Notes: generated by a model not told the origin, from the letters alone. Positions 1 to 10,580 are shown, counted from the first letter of the stretch. The stretch is DNA of 64,000 bases from Phytomonospora endophytica (GCF_014202425.1 NZ_JACHGT010000004.1:449095-513094), one strand, 5' to 3'. A program made the numbers and translations.

Positions 1-265
1 TGTACCTGCGCGGGCCTTCACGCCCTCGCCCGCCCGCCTGCCGCAAGCCCTCGTCCACCACGAGCTGTCGCCGCTAGCCCCAGGCGCCTGGGCCGCCCGT
101 CACGTGTACCTGCGCGGGCCTTCACGCCCTCGCCCGCCCGCCTGCCGCAAGCCCTCGTCCACCACGAGCTGTCGCCGCTAGCCCCAGGCGTCTGGGCCGC
201 CTGCAACCTGCACCTGCGCGGGCCCTCACGCCCCCGCCCGCCTGCCACAGGCCCCGCCCGCCCCC
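1..265. repeat. 104-bp tandem repeat, two full copies plus a decayed third
   Basis: Copy 1 starts at base 1 and copy 2 at 105. They are identical except for one transition (gcgcctggg versus gcgtctggg) and the last few bases. A third copy starting near 209 keeps 'acctgcgcgggcc' and then degenerates with small indels. The period is not a multiple of three and the unit contains in-frame stops, so it is not a protein repeat. The array is cut by the window edge, so its true copy number is unknown. It lies just downstream of the large gene that ends at 312. Confidence 0.85.
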
Positions 266-311
266 GTTCACCGCCGCGAGCCCTCAAGCTCCTCACCCCT
301 CAACCCCACCC

Positions 312-3300
312 CTACAACCGCCACCGCACGCCGCCCTCACCCTCGTACCGGCAGACCGCCCCCGTCGACACCGCCTCGCGCAGGTGTGCGGCGAGCGGGG
401 GGTGCTGCGTGTCGAGCCTGCGCAGGGTGTCGCGGATCCGCGCCGTCACCGTCTTGCGGGCGCGTTCGGCCTCGTCGCCGAGGCGGCGGGGGCGGCCGCC
501 GAGGCCGGTGGCGGTGCGGAGTTCGTCGAGGAGGGCGTCGCGTTCGTGGTCGAGGTGGGCGGCGCGGGTGTCCTGCCCGAGGCCGGTGGCGCGGTCGATG
601 GCCTCGTCGAGTTCGACGAGGCGCCGTTTGTAGCGGGCGCGGGCCTCTTCGTCGAGGACCGGGTCGCCGCCCATGGCTCTTGCGGCGACGACGGTTTCGC
701 CGCCGGCGGGGTCGAGGAGTCGTACGGCGGGAACGTCCACGCCGGGTGCGCCGAGGAGCGCGTGAATGTCGTGGAGGCCTTTCGCGTCGGGCACGCGGAC
801 GGTCGTCCCCTCCCATCCCAGCGACCACACGGCGCCTTCGCGGCGGAACTCCCCGCCGGCGACGGCCTCCACCGTGGACAGTGCCGTCAGGTGCGCCATG
901 CCCAGTTCGGCGGCTTCGGCCTCGACCGCCGCGACGTCCTCGGCGGCGCCGGGCGTGCCTTCGGACACGGCGAGGACGGCCAGGGCCGCCCGCGCCTCCA
1001 GCGCCCAGGGCCGCGCGCCCATGTCCTCGGCCGAGCGCAGGGCCTCGCCGTAGTCGGCGCGCGCGGCGACCGTGTCGCCGACGGCCGCGGCGAGCCGCCC
1101 GAGCCACAGCGCCACCGGGCCGCTGAGGTCGCACCCGTACAACGACACCAGCCACTGCCCGCGCAGCGGCTCCAGCGTCTCGCGCATCCGCGCGCACTCC
1201 GCGGGATCCCCGTCGATCGCGGCGGCCACGGCACGCGCCCGCAGGGCCAGCGACTCGAACATGCGCGGGTACTCCGCCGCGACCGGCATCGCCACTCCCC
1301 GCTGCCCGGCGGTGATCGCCGCCAGCAGGTCGACGTGCGGGTAGTCCGCGGGCCCGAGCCCGGCGAGCAGTTCGCCGATCCGCTCGTGATCGCCCTGGAT
1401 CAGCAGCCGCGCCCACGTGATGTGGACGCCCATGAAGGCCCAGTGCTCGTGCTCGTGTTCCTCCGGGACGGCGGCGAAGCGCCCGAACAGCTCCTCTGCC
1501 TCGGCGAAGCGGCCCCGCATGGCGGCGATGATCGCGCGGTCGATGTCCAGCCCGGCCGACATCCGTGAACCCTGGCGGACGGTCTCGCCGAGCTCTTCGA
1601 GCGTCGCGAGGTAGCGCGGGTCGCCCTGCTCGGCGAGCGCGACCCACAGCAGGGCCGTGGCGTACTCCAGGAGGTCGGCGTCTCCGGACCGGTGCGCGAT
1701 CTCGATCATCTCGCGCGTCAGGGCTTCGCGCTCGGGCGCGGTCCCGGGCCCCCAGATCACGTCGTGGCGTGCCCACAGGCCGAAGCCGAGGGCCTCGTCG
1801 TCGCCGTCGCGGCGGGCCAGGACCGACACGCGCACGGCCAGTTCGCGCGCGAGGTGGTCGATCTCGCGGCCGCCGCCGACATGGGCGGTGACGTCGCGCA
1901 CCATCGTCCGGTGCGCCTCGGTGAGCAGCCGCGTCTTGAAGTCGGCCTTCTCCTCGGCCGTGCCCTGCCGGTGCACGGTCAGCGCGACGCGCGCGAGCAG
2001 CTCGGGGTCCTCGATGGCGCGCGCGTCCTCGGCGGCCTGCTCGAAGACCGCCCAGGCCGGGTTCCGGGCACCGCAGTGGTGCAGCTCGCCGCCGAGCGAG
2101 AGCTGGAGGAGGATCTTCTCCCGCGACGGCTCGGGCGGGAAACGCTCCAAAGCCCGGCGCAGGTGCGTGGTGGCCTCCTCGAAGGAGAAGCGGTCGCCGG
2201 CGTTGCGGGCGGCGGCGCGCAGGACCGCGACCGCCTTGGGGGCTTCGAGCGCCTCACCGGCCAGATGCGCGTGCCCGGCGAGGTCGGCGGGGAGGACCCG
2301 CTCGGCCAGCGCGGGGGAGTGGTCGATGGCGTGCACGACGGCCGCGTGCCGGGCGGGCGCGTCGGCGACGGCCTCGTACAGCGTCTCGCGCACCAGGTCG
2401 TGGGCGAAGGCGAAGCGGCCGCCGCCGTCGGCGGCGACCAGGCGTGCGGTCACGGCCTGGTCGAGCATCCGGTCGACCTGCGCGACCGGCGACCGCACCA
2501 GCGCGGCCAGGACCTGCCGGTGGAAGCGGCGCCCGAGCACCGAGGCGTCCGACAGGAGCCGCGCGACCTGCGGCGGCAGCTGCGCCAGCCGCCTCCGGAC
2601 GGCGTCGCTGACGCCCGGCGCGATCGCCGACACCGACTGCCCCGCCCGCCACAGCCTCGCCGTCTGCTCCACGAAGAACGGGTTGCCGCCGGTGCGCAGG
2701 TGCACCTCGGCGACCACCTCGGGTGCGGGCTCACGGCCGGTCGTGCGGGCCATGATCGCCCCGACCGCGCCCGCGTCGAGCCCGGTGAGGGTCAGCGTCG
2801 TCGCGCGGCCCAGCAGCGGCAGCATCAGCTCGCGCAGTGGATGCGGGTCGACCTCGACCTCCACGTCCCGGTAGGTCCCGATGAACAGCAGCGGCTCGAA
2901 ACGCGAGTGCTGCGCGGCGAACTCCAGCAGCCGCAGCGAGGCGGCGTCGGCCCAGTGCAGGTCGTCGAGGACGACCACCAGCGGCCGCGACTGGGCGGCG
3001 GTGACCAGCGCGCTGGTCACCGCGTCGTAGAGGAGGAACCCGTCGGCCTCCTGGCCCTCCTCCAGGAGGGCCGTCAGCTCGACCGAGCCGGGCTCGGCCG
3101 CGCGCGCGGGCGGCGCGTGCCGGTGCAGGGCACGGATCACCTGCGTCCACGGCCAGTAGCCGGGCGCGTTGTGCGAATCCCAGCAGGACCCGCTCAGGAC
3201 CAGGGCGCCCGCCTGCCGCGCCCACTCCGCCGCCTCGGTCACCAGGGTCGTCTTGCCGATCCCCGCCTCACCCGTCACGAAGACCAGGCCGCCGTTGCCG

Positions 3301-3371
3301 TCGGTCACCCGCCCGATCTCGGCGCGCAACAGCGCCGCCGGATGGTCGCGGCCGAACAGTTCGGGTGTCAT
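312..3371 (-). CDS. Large AAA/STAND-type ATPase, LAL-like but without a LuxR helix-turn-helix
   Basis: This is a 1019-aa protein. The start at 3371 is chosen because GAGGAG lies about 10 nt upstream; an in-frame extension to 3479 lacks such a site. The N-terminus has an AAA_16-type NTPase domain with Walker A GEAGIGKT at residues 34-41 and Walker B in VVVLDDLHWAD. A long alpha-helical, TPR-like middle follows, as in MalT/LAL regulators. The last ~110 residues are a charged helical tail ending in a short Cys/Trp-containing segment, not the LSxRExEVLxL LuxR HTH expected for this architecture. I recall similar tails in other actinobacterial ATPases but cannot verify this. The role is probably signal-responsive regulation; ligand and targets are unknown. 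It is divergent from the GNAT gene at 3504. Confidence 0.85.
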   Translation of the reverse strand: MTPELFGRDHPAALLRAEIGRVTDGNGGLVFVTGEAGIGKTTLVTEAAEWARQAGALVLSGSCWDSHNAPGYWPWTQVIRALHRHAPPARAAEPGSVELTALLEEGQEADGFLLYDAVTSALVTAAQSRPLVVVLDDLHWADAASLRLLEFAAQHSRFEPLLFIGTYRDVEVEVDPHPLRELMLPLLGRATTLTLTGLDAGAVGAIMARTTGREPAPEVVAEVHLRTGGNPFFVEQTARLWRAGQSVSAIAPGVSDAVRRRLAQLPPQVARLLSDASVLGRRFHRQVLAALVRSPVAQVDRMLDQAVTARLVAADGGGRFAFAHDLVRETLYEAVADAPARHAAVVHAIDHSPALAERVLPADLAGHAHLAGEALEAPKAVAVLRAAARNAGDRFSFEEATTHLRRALERFPPEPSREKILLQLSLGGELHHCGARNPAWAVFEQAAEDARAIEDPELLARVALTVHRQGTAEEKADFKTRLLTEAHRTMVRDVTAHVGGGREIDHLARELAVRVSVLARRDGDDEALGFGLWARHDVIWGPGTAPEREALTREMIEIAHRSGDADLLEYATALLWVALAEQGDPRYLATLEELGETVRQGSRMSAGLDIDRAIIAAMRGRFAEAEELFGRFAAVPEEHEHEHWAFMGVHITWARLLIQGDHERIGELLAGLGPADYPHVDLLAAITAGQRGVAMPVAAEYPRMFESLALRARAVAAAIDGDPAECARMRETLEPLRGQWLVSLYGCDLSGPVALWLGRLAAAVGDTVAARADYGEALRSAEDMGARPWALEARAALAVLAVSEGTPGAAEDVAAVEAEAAELGMAHLTALSTVEAVAGGEFRREGAVWSLGWEGTTVRVPDAKGLHDIHALLGAPGVDVPAVRLLDPAGGETVVAARAMGGDPVLDEEARARYKRRLVELDEAIDRATGLGQDTRAAHLDHERDALLDELRTATGLGGRPRRLGDEAERARKTVTARIRDTLRRLDTQHPPLAAHLREAVSTGAVCRYEGEGGVRWRL

Positions 3372-3503
3372 GTCGCGCTCGCCGTCTCCTCGTGTCGGGT
3401 CGCCGGGCCGGACCTCCCCACCGTCCAGCATGGCCGAGGGGTACGACAAATGTCGGTGGCCCGTGCGACAGTCGGTCAAGATCGTCTATGAGTGGAGACC
3501 GAC

Positions 3504-4001
3504 ATGCCCGCGAAAGTAGAGCTCCGCCCCTACGCCGAAGGCGACTTCTGGCTGCTGGAGCGCAACAACGCGCCCGAGATGACCGACCATCTCGGTGGCC
3601 CGGAGACACCCGAGAAGCTCGCGCAGCGCCACGAGCGTTACCTCAAACTCGACCCCGCCGGCGCGGGGATGTTCGTGGTCCTCGCCGAAGGCGAGCCGGC
3701 CGGGCTGATCGGTTTCTGGGAGAAGGAGTGGCAGGGCGCCGAGGTCTTCGAGACCGGCTGGGGCATCCTGCCCGAGATGCAGGGCCGTGGGCTGGCCACG
3801 GCCGCCGCGGTGGCCGTCGCCGAGCGGGCGCGCGCCGTCGGCACTCGCCGCTACCTGCACGCCTACCCCTCGATCGACCACCCCGCGTCGAACGCGATCT
3901 GCCGCAAGGCCGGTTTCGACTTCCTGGCCGCCGTCGACTTCGAGTACCCGAAGGGCAACCCGATCCGCTGCAACGACTGGCGCCTCGACCTCCGCGCCTA
4001 A
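3504..4001 (+). CDS. GNAT-family N-acetyltransferase
   Basis: This is a 165-aa protein. The ATG at 3504 is preferred over an in-frame GTG at 3492 because GGAG sits 6 nt upstream of it. The acetyl-CoA-binding region is visible as WGILPEMQGRGLATAAAVAV (a Q/RxxGxG/A-type motif near residues 90-105), followed by a C-terminal strand/helix typical of the RimJ/RimL-like class that acetylates amines or protein N-termini. Its substrate cannot be told. It is the only plus-strand gene between two giant minus-strand regulator genes, and its stop overlaps the stop of the 3998-6643 gene by 4 bp (convergent). An aminoglycoside-type or ribosomal-protein acetylase are both possible. Confidence 0.85.
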   Translation: MPAKVELRPYAEGDFWLLERNNAPEMTDHLGGPETPEKLAQRHERYLKLDPAGAGMFVVLAEGEPAGLIGFWEKEWQGAEVFETGWGILPEMQGRGLATAAAVAVAERARAVGTRRYLHAYPSIDHPASNAICRKAGFDFLAAVDFEYPKGNPIRCNDWRLDLRA

Positions 4002-6643
4002 CCAAGCACCCCGGACAGCTCGGCGCGCGAGAGCACGCCGAGCTTCGGGTAGGCCTTGTACAGGTGATGGCCGACCGTGCGCGGGCTCAGGAACAGCCGG
4101 GCCGCGATGTCCTTGTTCGACATGCCCTCGGCGGCCAGCCGCACGATCCGCGACTCCTGCGGCGTCAGCGCGGACAACGGGCCGGGCTCGTCGCGGGCAC
4201 CGGCACTCAGCCCGGTCGCCTCCAGTTCGACACGTGCCCGCTCGGCCCACGCCCGCATCCCCGCGCGCTCGAACACGCCGAGGGCGAAACGGAAGTGGTC
4301 GCGGGCCTCGGCCTTGCGCCGTGACCGGCGCAGCCATTCCCCGTAGAGCAGCCGCGTCCGGGCCGCCTCGGTCTCGTGGCGGTCGCCGTCGTGGAGCACG
4401 CAGGCCGCCCGGAAATGCTCCTCGGCGGCCTCGTCGCCGGCGAGCAGCGCCCGGCAGCGCTCGGTGAGCGCGAGTGCCCAGGGCTCGCCGACGCGCTTCG
4501 ACCAAGCCGAGAAGTACCCGAAGGCGTCGGCGGCCCGCTCGGGTTCGCCGAGCCGGACCGCGGCCTCGACGACGTCGGGGACCGCCCGCAGGGTGCAGAT
4601 GTGGTGACGGGTCGGCGGCCGGGTCAGCCGGTCGAGTTCGGCGAGGGCCTCGGGCACCCGCCCGGCGCCGAGGTCGAGGCGCGCCAGGGCCGCCCGCGCC
4701 CACGGCGCCCCGGGCGACATCGCGCCACCGGCGATGTCGGCCATGGCCTCGGCGGCACGGGCACGGCACTCCTCCTCGTCACCGGAGAGGGCCGCGAGAT
4801 AGGCGAGGACGGCGGTGAACTGGTTCGTCCACTGCGGCTGATCGCCGTCGCGGGCGATGCGCATGGCCTCCGCGACGGTCTCGCGCGCCTCGGCGAAACG
4901 CCCCTGGAAGACCTCGACCTCGACGGCGAAGAACAACGCCGTCGGCAGCCTGCCCCACCCGCCGACCGCGCGGATCTCGGTGGCCAGCCGATCCGCGAGC
5001 GCGTGCGCCTCGTCGTCGCGTCCGAGCAGCACGCCGATCCCGCACATCATCAGCCGGTCCCCGATCGCGGCCTCCGGCACGTCGACGAGGGCCGGGGGAG
5101 CGTCGTCGAGGATCCCCGCGGTGATGAACGCGGCGACCCGGGCCCGCGGACCGGGTGGCAGATCGAGAGCCGCGAGCCCGCGAGCGGTGTCGGCGACCGC
5201 GTCCTCACCGACGTACCAGGCGAAATGCAGGGCCTGCACGAGCAGCTCGGCGGCCTGCTCCGGCTCGTGCCGCGCGGCCTCCTCGCTGGTCAGGCGATGT
5301 GCGAGGAGGTAGTCCCCGGACCAGAACGCGTGCAGGATCCGCAGATAGGCCAGCCGTCCGCGCAACCGCGCACCGTCGGCGACCTGCCCGGCCAGCGCCG
5401 AGGCCCGCTCCCGCAGGCCCGCCTCCGCCGCCGACTCGGCCGCCAGCACCAGCCGACGTTCCCGCTCGGCACCGGGCGCCGACAGCCGTGCGGCCTCGGC
5501 GTAGGCGGCGCTCGCCGCCGACTGGCCGCCGCGTGCCCTGGCCCGGTCGGCGGTCGCCTCCAGCGCCGCCGCGGCGTCCTCGTCGGTGCCCGCCGCGGCC
5601 TGCGCCCGATGCCAGGCGCGACGGTCGGCGTGCTCGGGCGCGTCGAGGGCCCCGGCGAGCGCGCGGTGAGCAGCGAGGCGTTCGGCGTGCGCCGAGCCCG
5701 CGTGCACGGCGCTGGCGACCAGGGGATGCCGGAAGGAGACGCGGCCGTCGTCGACGCGTACGAGCCCGGCGTGTTCGGCGGGCGGCAGGTCGTCCGGCCC
5801 GGCACCGAGGGCGGCGCCCGCCTCGGTGACGACCGTGAGGGAACCGCCGGTCTCCAGGGCGGTGAGCAGGAGCAGCGCGCGGGTCGCGGCGGGCAGGCGG
5901 GCGGCGGTGCCGTGGAAGGCCAGCCGCAGCCGGTCGGTGAGGGGGACGGTTCCCGCCGGAGCGTCGGCGGTCAGGCTCATCGGCAGCTCGCGCAGGGCGA
6001 GCGGGTTGCCGTGCGACTCGGCGAGGACCCGGTAGCGGACGGCGGCGTCGAGGTCGGCCCAGTGGTCGCCGACGACCGCACCGGCCGCCCGCGCGTCCAG
6101 GCCGCCGAGCCGCAGCTCGTCGAGGCCGGTGACCGGTCCCTCCTCGCGGGTCGCCAGCAGCAGCGCGACCCCGTCGGCGTGCAGGCGGCGGACGGCGAAC
6201 AGCAGCGCGTGCGTCGAGTCGCGGTCCCACCACTGGAGATCGTCGACGAGAAGGAGCAGCCGCGCATCGGCCGCCGCGACCGACAGCAGCGTCAGCGTCG
6301 CCAGGCCGACCAGCATCGGCTCCGGCGCCGGGCCGGTCGCCAGGCCGAAGGCGGTGGACAGCGCGGCCCGCTGCGGGCCGGGCAGTTCGGGCAGGTGGGG
6401 GAGGCGGTCGTGGAGGAGCATGTGCAGGCCCGCGTAGGGCAGTTCGGCCTCGAATTCGACGCCGAGGCCACGCAGGACCCGCGGGCCGCCGAACTCGGCG
6501 GCGGTCGCGGCGGCGTGGTCGAGCAGGGCGGTCTTGCCGATCCCCGGTTCACCGCGCAGGACGAGGGCGCCGCCGCGGCCCTCGCGAGCGGCGGTCAGGA
6601 GGCCGTCGATGGCGGCGATCTCGGTGGCACGGCCGTGCAGCAT
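3998..6643 (-). CDS. LAL-type LuxR family transcriptional regulator
   Basis: This is an 881-aa protein with the classic LAL layout. An N-terminal AAA_16 NTPase has Walker A GEPGIGKT at residues 31-38 and Walker B in LLLLVDDLQWWD. A long helical TPR-like sensor region follows, and then a C-terminal LuxR helix-turn-helix over about the last 60 residues (LTPQESRIVRLAAEGMSNKD and SPRTVGHHLYKAYPKLGV). It should be a cytoplasmic DNA-binding activator gated by ATP and an unknown ligand. No Shine-Dalgarno precedes the ATG; a TACCTT box six bases upstream suggests a leaderless transcript. It lies head to tail with the other giant ATPase at 312-3371, separated by the convergent GNAT gene. Confidence 0.93.
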   Translation of the reverse strand: MLHGRATEIAAIDGLLTAAREGRGGALVLRGEPGIGKTALLDHAAATAAEFGGPRVLRGLGVEFEAELPYAGLHMLLHDRLPHLPELPGPQRAALSTAFGLATGPAPEPMLVGLATLTLLSVAAADARLLLLVDDLQWWDRDSTHALLFAVRRLHADGVALLLATREEGPVTGLDELRLGGLDARAAGAVVGDHWADLDAAVRYRVLAESHGNPLALRELPMSLTADAPAGTVPLTDRLRLAFHGTAARLPAATRALLLLTALETGGSLTVVTEAGAALGAGPDDLPPAEHAGLVRVDDGRVSFRHPLVASAVHAGSAHAERLAAHRALAGALDAPEHADRRAWHRAQAAAGTDEDAAAALEATADRARARGGQSAASAAYAEAARLSAPGAERERRLVLAAESAAEAGLRERASALAGQVADGARLRGRLAYLRILHAFWSGDYLLAHRLTSEEAARHEPEQAAELLVQALHFAWYVGEDAVADTARGLAALDLPPGPRARVAAFITAGILDDAPPALVDVPEAAIGDRLMMCGIGVLLGRDDEAHALADRLATEIRAVGGWGRLPTALFFAVEVEVFQGRFAEARETVAEAMRIARDGDQPQWTNQFTAVLAYLAALSGDEEECRARAAEAMADIAGGAMSPGAPWARAALARLDLGAGRVPEALAELDRLTRPPTRHHICTLRAVPDVVEAAVRLGEPERAADAFGYFSAWSKRVGEPWALALTERCRALLAGDEAAEEHFRAACVLHDGDRHETEAARTRLLYGEWLRRSRRKAEARDHFRFALGVFERAGMRAWAERARVELEATGLSAGARDEPGPLSALTPQESRIVRLAAEGMSNKDIAARLFLSPRTVGHHLYKAYPKLGVLSRAELSGVLG

Positions 6644-6649
6644 GGTGGA

Positions 6650-6655
6650 AAGGTA
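6650..6655 (-). promoter_or_regulatory. Putative -10 box of a leaderless promoter
   Basis: On the minus strand this reads TACCTT, followed by six bases and the ATG at 6643. No ribosome-binding site is present. The TANNNT-N6-ATG arrangement recurs at several other genes here. Confidence 0.5.
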
Positions 6656-6838
6656 CCCGGGGGATCTCGGGTCGCCCCGCGCTCAGCCCGAGCCGATATG
6701 TCGACATCCGGCGGCGCCTCCTGTGCGAACACCCCGGCCACGTACTCGACGGCCGGCCACTGCCCGCCGATTGGTTGCTTACCAGAGCGGCGGCCCGCGA
6801 AGCCCTAACCTGGGGGCATCCCGAGCGGAGGAGCACTC

Positions 6839-7420
6839 ATGGGCAAAGTCGTCATGTACAGCACGGTGTCGGTGGACGGCTTCATCGCCGACGAGAACGA
6901 CCGGCCCGGACCCCTGTTCGACTGGTTGCTCAGCGGTGACGTGCCCCTCGACGAGAGCGGCGCGCTGAAGGTGTCACGAACGTCCTACGACTACACCCGG
7001 CAGTACTGGGACCAGATCGGGGCGACCATCGCCGGCCGCCACGTCTTCGACATGACCGACGGCTGGGACGGGAAACCTCCGGGCGGCATCGACCACGTGG
7101 TCGTCGTGACGCACCGCCCGGCACCCGAGGGCTGGGACCCCGGGGCGCCGTTCCACTTCGTCGACGGCGTCGCGGCGGCCGTGGCCAAGGCCCAGGAGCT
7201 CGCGGGCGACCGCGTCGTCGAGGTCGCCGCCGGTGACGTCGGCGGCCAGGTGCTCGCCGCGGGCCTGGTCGACGAGGTGCGCATGGACGTCGTACCCGTC
7301 GTGTTCGGCTCCGGTAAGCGCTACTTCGGGTCGGTCCACGCCCAGCACCTGCTGGAGGAGCCCGACGAGGTGATCCAGGGTGACCGGGTGCTTCACCTGC
7401 GCTATCGGGTGCGCCGTTGA
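6839..7420 (+). CDS. RibD C-terminal / dihydrofolate reductase-like protein
   Basis: This is a 193-aa protein of the DHFR/RibD_C family. It has the usual start VVMYSTVSVDGFIADENDRP, a nucleotide-binding AGRHVFDMTDGW segment and the C-terminal DEVRMDVVPVVFGSGKRYF block. Such proteins are stand-alone NADPH-dependent reductases of unknown substrate, not folA or ribD proper; here the deaminase domain is absent. The start follows GGAGGAG at good spacing. The gene stands alone between the LAL gene and a minus-strand NTF2-like gene. Confidence 0.88.
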   Translation: MGKVVMYSTVSVDGFIADENDRPGPLFDWLLSGDVPLDESGALKVSRTSYDYTRQYWDQIGATIAGRHVFDMTDGWDGKPPGGIDHVVVVTHRPAPEGWDPGAPFHFVDGVAAAVAKAQELAGDRVVEVAAGDVGGQVLAAGLVDEVRMDVVPVVFGSGKRYFGSVHAQHLLEEPDEVIQGDRVLHLRYRVRR

Positions 7421-7529
7421 CCGATCGAGGCGGCGGTCGACGCGGGCGCGGTGCCGGCACGCGCTGGAACGTTCCCGCCGGGCGGGCGGCGTACCGGCCG
7501 GCACACCGCCCCGCCTCCGTCGGCCCGCG

Positions 7530-7898
7530 TCACACTCCCGCGGGCACCTTGTCCAGGAACCCGTGCACGGCGGTGATCCGGTCCTCGGCGTCCAGCTCGG
7601 CGACGTCGAAGCCGATGACGATCGGCTCCTCGCCCGCCGGCCCGAGGTGCCAGGTGAAGCGGACGACGTCGTGGTGCCCGTCGACGGCTCCGCCGAGGCT
7701 GAAGACCAGCCCGGCGAACTGTCCCTGCACCGCCCCGATCGCCGCGGCGATCGCGTCCCGGCCCTCGATCGCGGCCAGCGGGTCGGTGTAGGTGGCGCCG
7801 TCGGCCCAGTGCTTCTCGATCAGTGCCGCGCGGGCACCGGCGTCGGTCTCGTTCCACGCCGCGATGTACTGGGCGGCGACGGTCTCGTAGCGGTTCAT
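7530..7898 (-). CDS. NTF2-like (SnoaL-type) small protein
   Basis: This is a 122-aa alpha+beta-barrel protein of the nuclear-transport-factor-2/SnoaL superfamily. The opening helix RYETVAAQYIAAWNETD, the HWADGATYTDPLAAIEGRDA turn and the VVRFTWHL / VIGFDVAELD strands are typical. Members are isomerases, cyclases or ligand-binding pockets; no specific reaction can be assigned. The start is supported by AAGGAGAACGAG directly upstream. It lies upstream of a divergent inverted repeat that may be its operator, and downstream of the lacI-type gene in the same orientation. Confidence 0.8.
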   Translation of the reverse strand: MNRYETVAAQYIAAWNETDAGARAALIEKHWADGATYTDPLAAIEGRDAIAAAIGAVQGQFAGLVFSLGGAVDGHHDVVRFTWHLGPAGEEPIVIGFDVAELDAEDRITAVHGFLDKVPAGV

Positions 7899-7914
7899 CT
7901 CGTTCTCCTTCGGG

Positions 7915-7946
7915 AATGTTCAGCCGTTCTCGCTGGTCTGAACGTT
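7915..7946. promoter_or_regulatory. Inverted repeat upstream of the NTF2-like gene
   Basis: The arms are AATGTTCAG (7915-7923) and CTGAACGTT (7938-7946), 9 bp with one mismatch and a 14-bp spacer. They lie 17 bp upstream of the start at 7898, a plausible repressor site. No adjacent regulator gene points to it specifically. Confidence 0.35.
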
Positions 7947-7998
7947 ACGGAGATCGAGTCGGCGCGGAATCTGTCACGCATAGGTACTTCCGGCCGGG

Positions 7999-8029
7999 GC
8001 TTGGGTACCGGTGGGGCCGGTACCTAAGC
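7999..8029. terminator. Hairpin at the end of the lacI-type gene
   Basis: The stem is 13 bp with one G-U pair: GCTTGGGTACCGG (7999-8011) and CCGGTACCTAAGC (8017-8029), loop TGGGG. It overlaps the stop codon of the regulator that ends at 8024. There is no T-tract on the minus strand, so it is a weak or non-canonical terminator. Confidence 0.4.
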
Positions 8030-9025
8030 CGTCGACCGCAGGACGAGCTGCGTCGGCAGCGTCATGGGCGAGTCGGGCGGATCCCCGCACAGGATCCGCT
8101 GCATCATCCGCACCATCTCGCGACCGAGCAGCGGCGAAGGCTGCTGCACCGTCGTCAGCGGCGGTTCGGCGTAGCGCGCCTGCTCGATGTCGTCGAAGCC
8201 GACCACCGCGACGTCGTCGGGCACGCGCCGGCCGGTGTTGCGCAGCGCCGCCAGCGCCCCGATCGCCATCAGGTCCGACGCGGCGAAGACCGCGTCCAGC
8301 TCCGGCTCGTCGGCCAGCAGCGAGTGCATCGCGCGCTCGCCGCTGTCGCGACTGAAGTCCCCATAGGCGACGATGGCGCGCCGGTCGGCGGCCGCGATCG
8401 CCTCCCGGTAGCCGATCAGCCGGTCCACACCGGCGTTCATGTCCTGCGGCCCGGCGATCGTGACGATGCGCCGCCGCCCGGACTTGATGAGGTACTCGAC
8501 GCCCTGCCGCGCGCCGCCGACGTTGTCGACGTCCACATAGGCCAGGCTCGGGCCGTACAGGGGACGCCCGCCGCAGACCACCGGCGGGCCCTGCTTGCCC
8601 AGCGCCGAGTACAGCGGATCGTTGCCGTGGCAGGAGAGCAGCAGCACGCCGTCGACGTGGACGCTGGTGAACCGCTTCACGCGTTCACGCCCGGCGGGGG
8701 TGTCCGTGGTCATCAGCACCAGCTGCCGGTCACCGGCCTCCAGCTCGGCCGACACCCCGCGCACCACGTCGATGAAGAACGGGTCGTCGCCGAAGACCTG
8801 CGAGGTCGGTTCCGACACCACCAGCGCGATGGAGTCGGTCCGGCGGGTCACCAGGCTGCGGGCGGCCGGATTGGGGACGTAGCCGAGCGAGTCGACGGCC
8901 GCGCGCACGGCCTCGCGGACACCGGCGGAGACTCCGCCGGCGCCGTTGACGACCCGCGAGGCGGTGGCCCGGGAGACCCCGGCGAGTTTGGCGACCTGCT
9001 CCAGGGTCGGCCTCAACGTCACCAT
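8024..9025 (-). CDS. LacI-family repressor of the sugar regulon
   Basis: This is a 333-aa protein. The N-terminal HTH (TLEQVAKLAGVSRATASRVV, about residues 7-26) and hinge are followed by a periplasmic-binding-protein-like sugar sensor core (about 60-330) ending in VVGFDDIEQARYAEPPLTTV, a standard LacI/GalR signature. Its ATG abuts the TAG stop of the GH1 gene with no gap, so the two are co-transcribed. Two LacI-type operators (10460-10473 and 10581-10594) lie in the divergent control region of the locus and are the obvious targets. It resembles the Streptomyces CebR arrangement, where cellobiose releases the repressor. The real inducer here is inferred only. Confidence 0.92.
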   Translation of the reverse strand: MVTLRPTLEQVAKLAGVSRATASRVVNGAGGVSAGVREAVRAAVDSLGYVPNPAARSLVTRRTDSIALVVSEPTSQVFGDDPFFIDVVRGVSAELEAGDRQLVLMTTDTPAGRERVKRFTSVHVDGVLLLSCHGNDPLYSALGKQGPPVVCGGRPLYGPSLAYVDVDNVGGARQGVEYLIKSGRRRIVTIAGPQDMNAGVDRLIGYREAIAAADRRAIVAYGDFSRDSGERAMHSLLADEPELDAVFAASDLMAIGALAALRNTGRRVPDDVAVVGFDDIEQARYAEPPLTTVQQPSPLLGREMVRMMQRILCGDPPDSPMTLPTQLVLRSTA

Positions 9026-10387
<1,362 letters not shown>

Positions 10388-10459
10388 GTGACTCCTCGCA
10401 GGCGAAGTTGGGTGGCGGATAACGGTTCGGCGACCGTGGCCGGACCCTTGCAATATCCA

Positions 10460-10473
10460 TGAGAGCGCTCTCA
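10460..10473. promoter_or_regulatory. LacI-type operator, perfect palindrome
   Basis: TGAGAGCGCTCTCA is a perfect 14-bp palindrome with the central CG of LacI-family sites. It differs only at two symmetrical positions from the published CebR operator TGGGAGCGCTCCCA. It lies 73 bp upstream of the GH1 gene. Confidence 0.8.
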
Positions 10474-10580
10474 GGACTCTTATCGAGGAGCGACGGGATG
10501 TCAATAGCGGCCTCGGCAATTGGTTGATAACCATTGCGTAACAAGGCCTTGACATCGACCATCCCCAACACCAGTCTCGC

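Noticed and set aside
1692-3491. Long plus-strand open frame opposite the giant ATPase gene, and similar antisense frames opposite the LAL gene (4376-6808) and hrpA (33502-36234)
   Set aside because: They arise because high GC removes stop codons from antisense frames. The opposite strand encodes recognisable conserved domains; the antisense products are Arg/Gly/Ala-rich with no domain.
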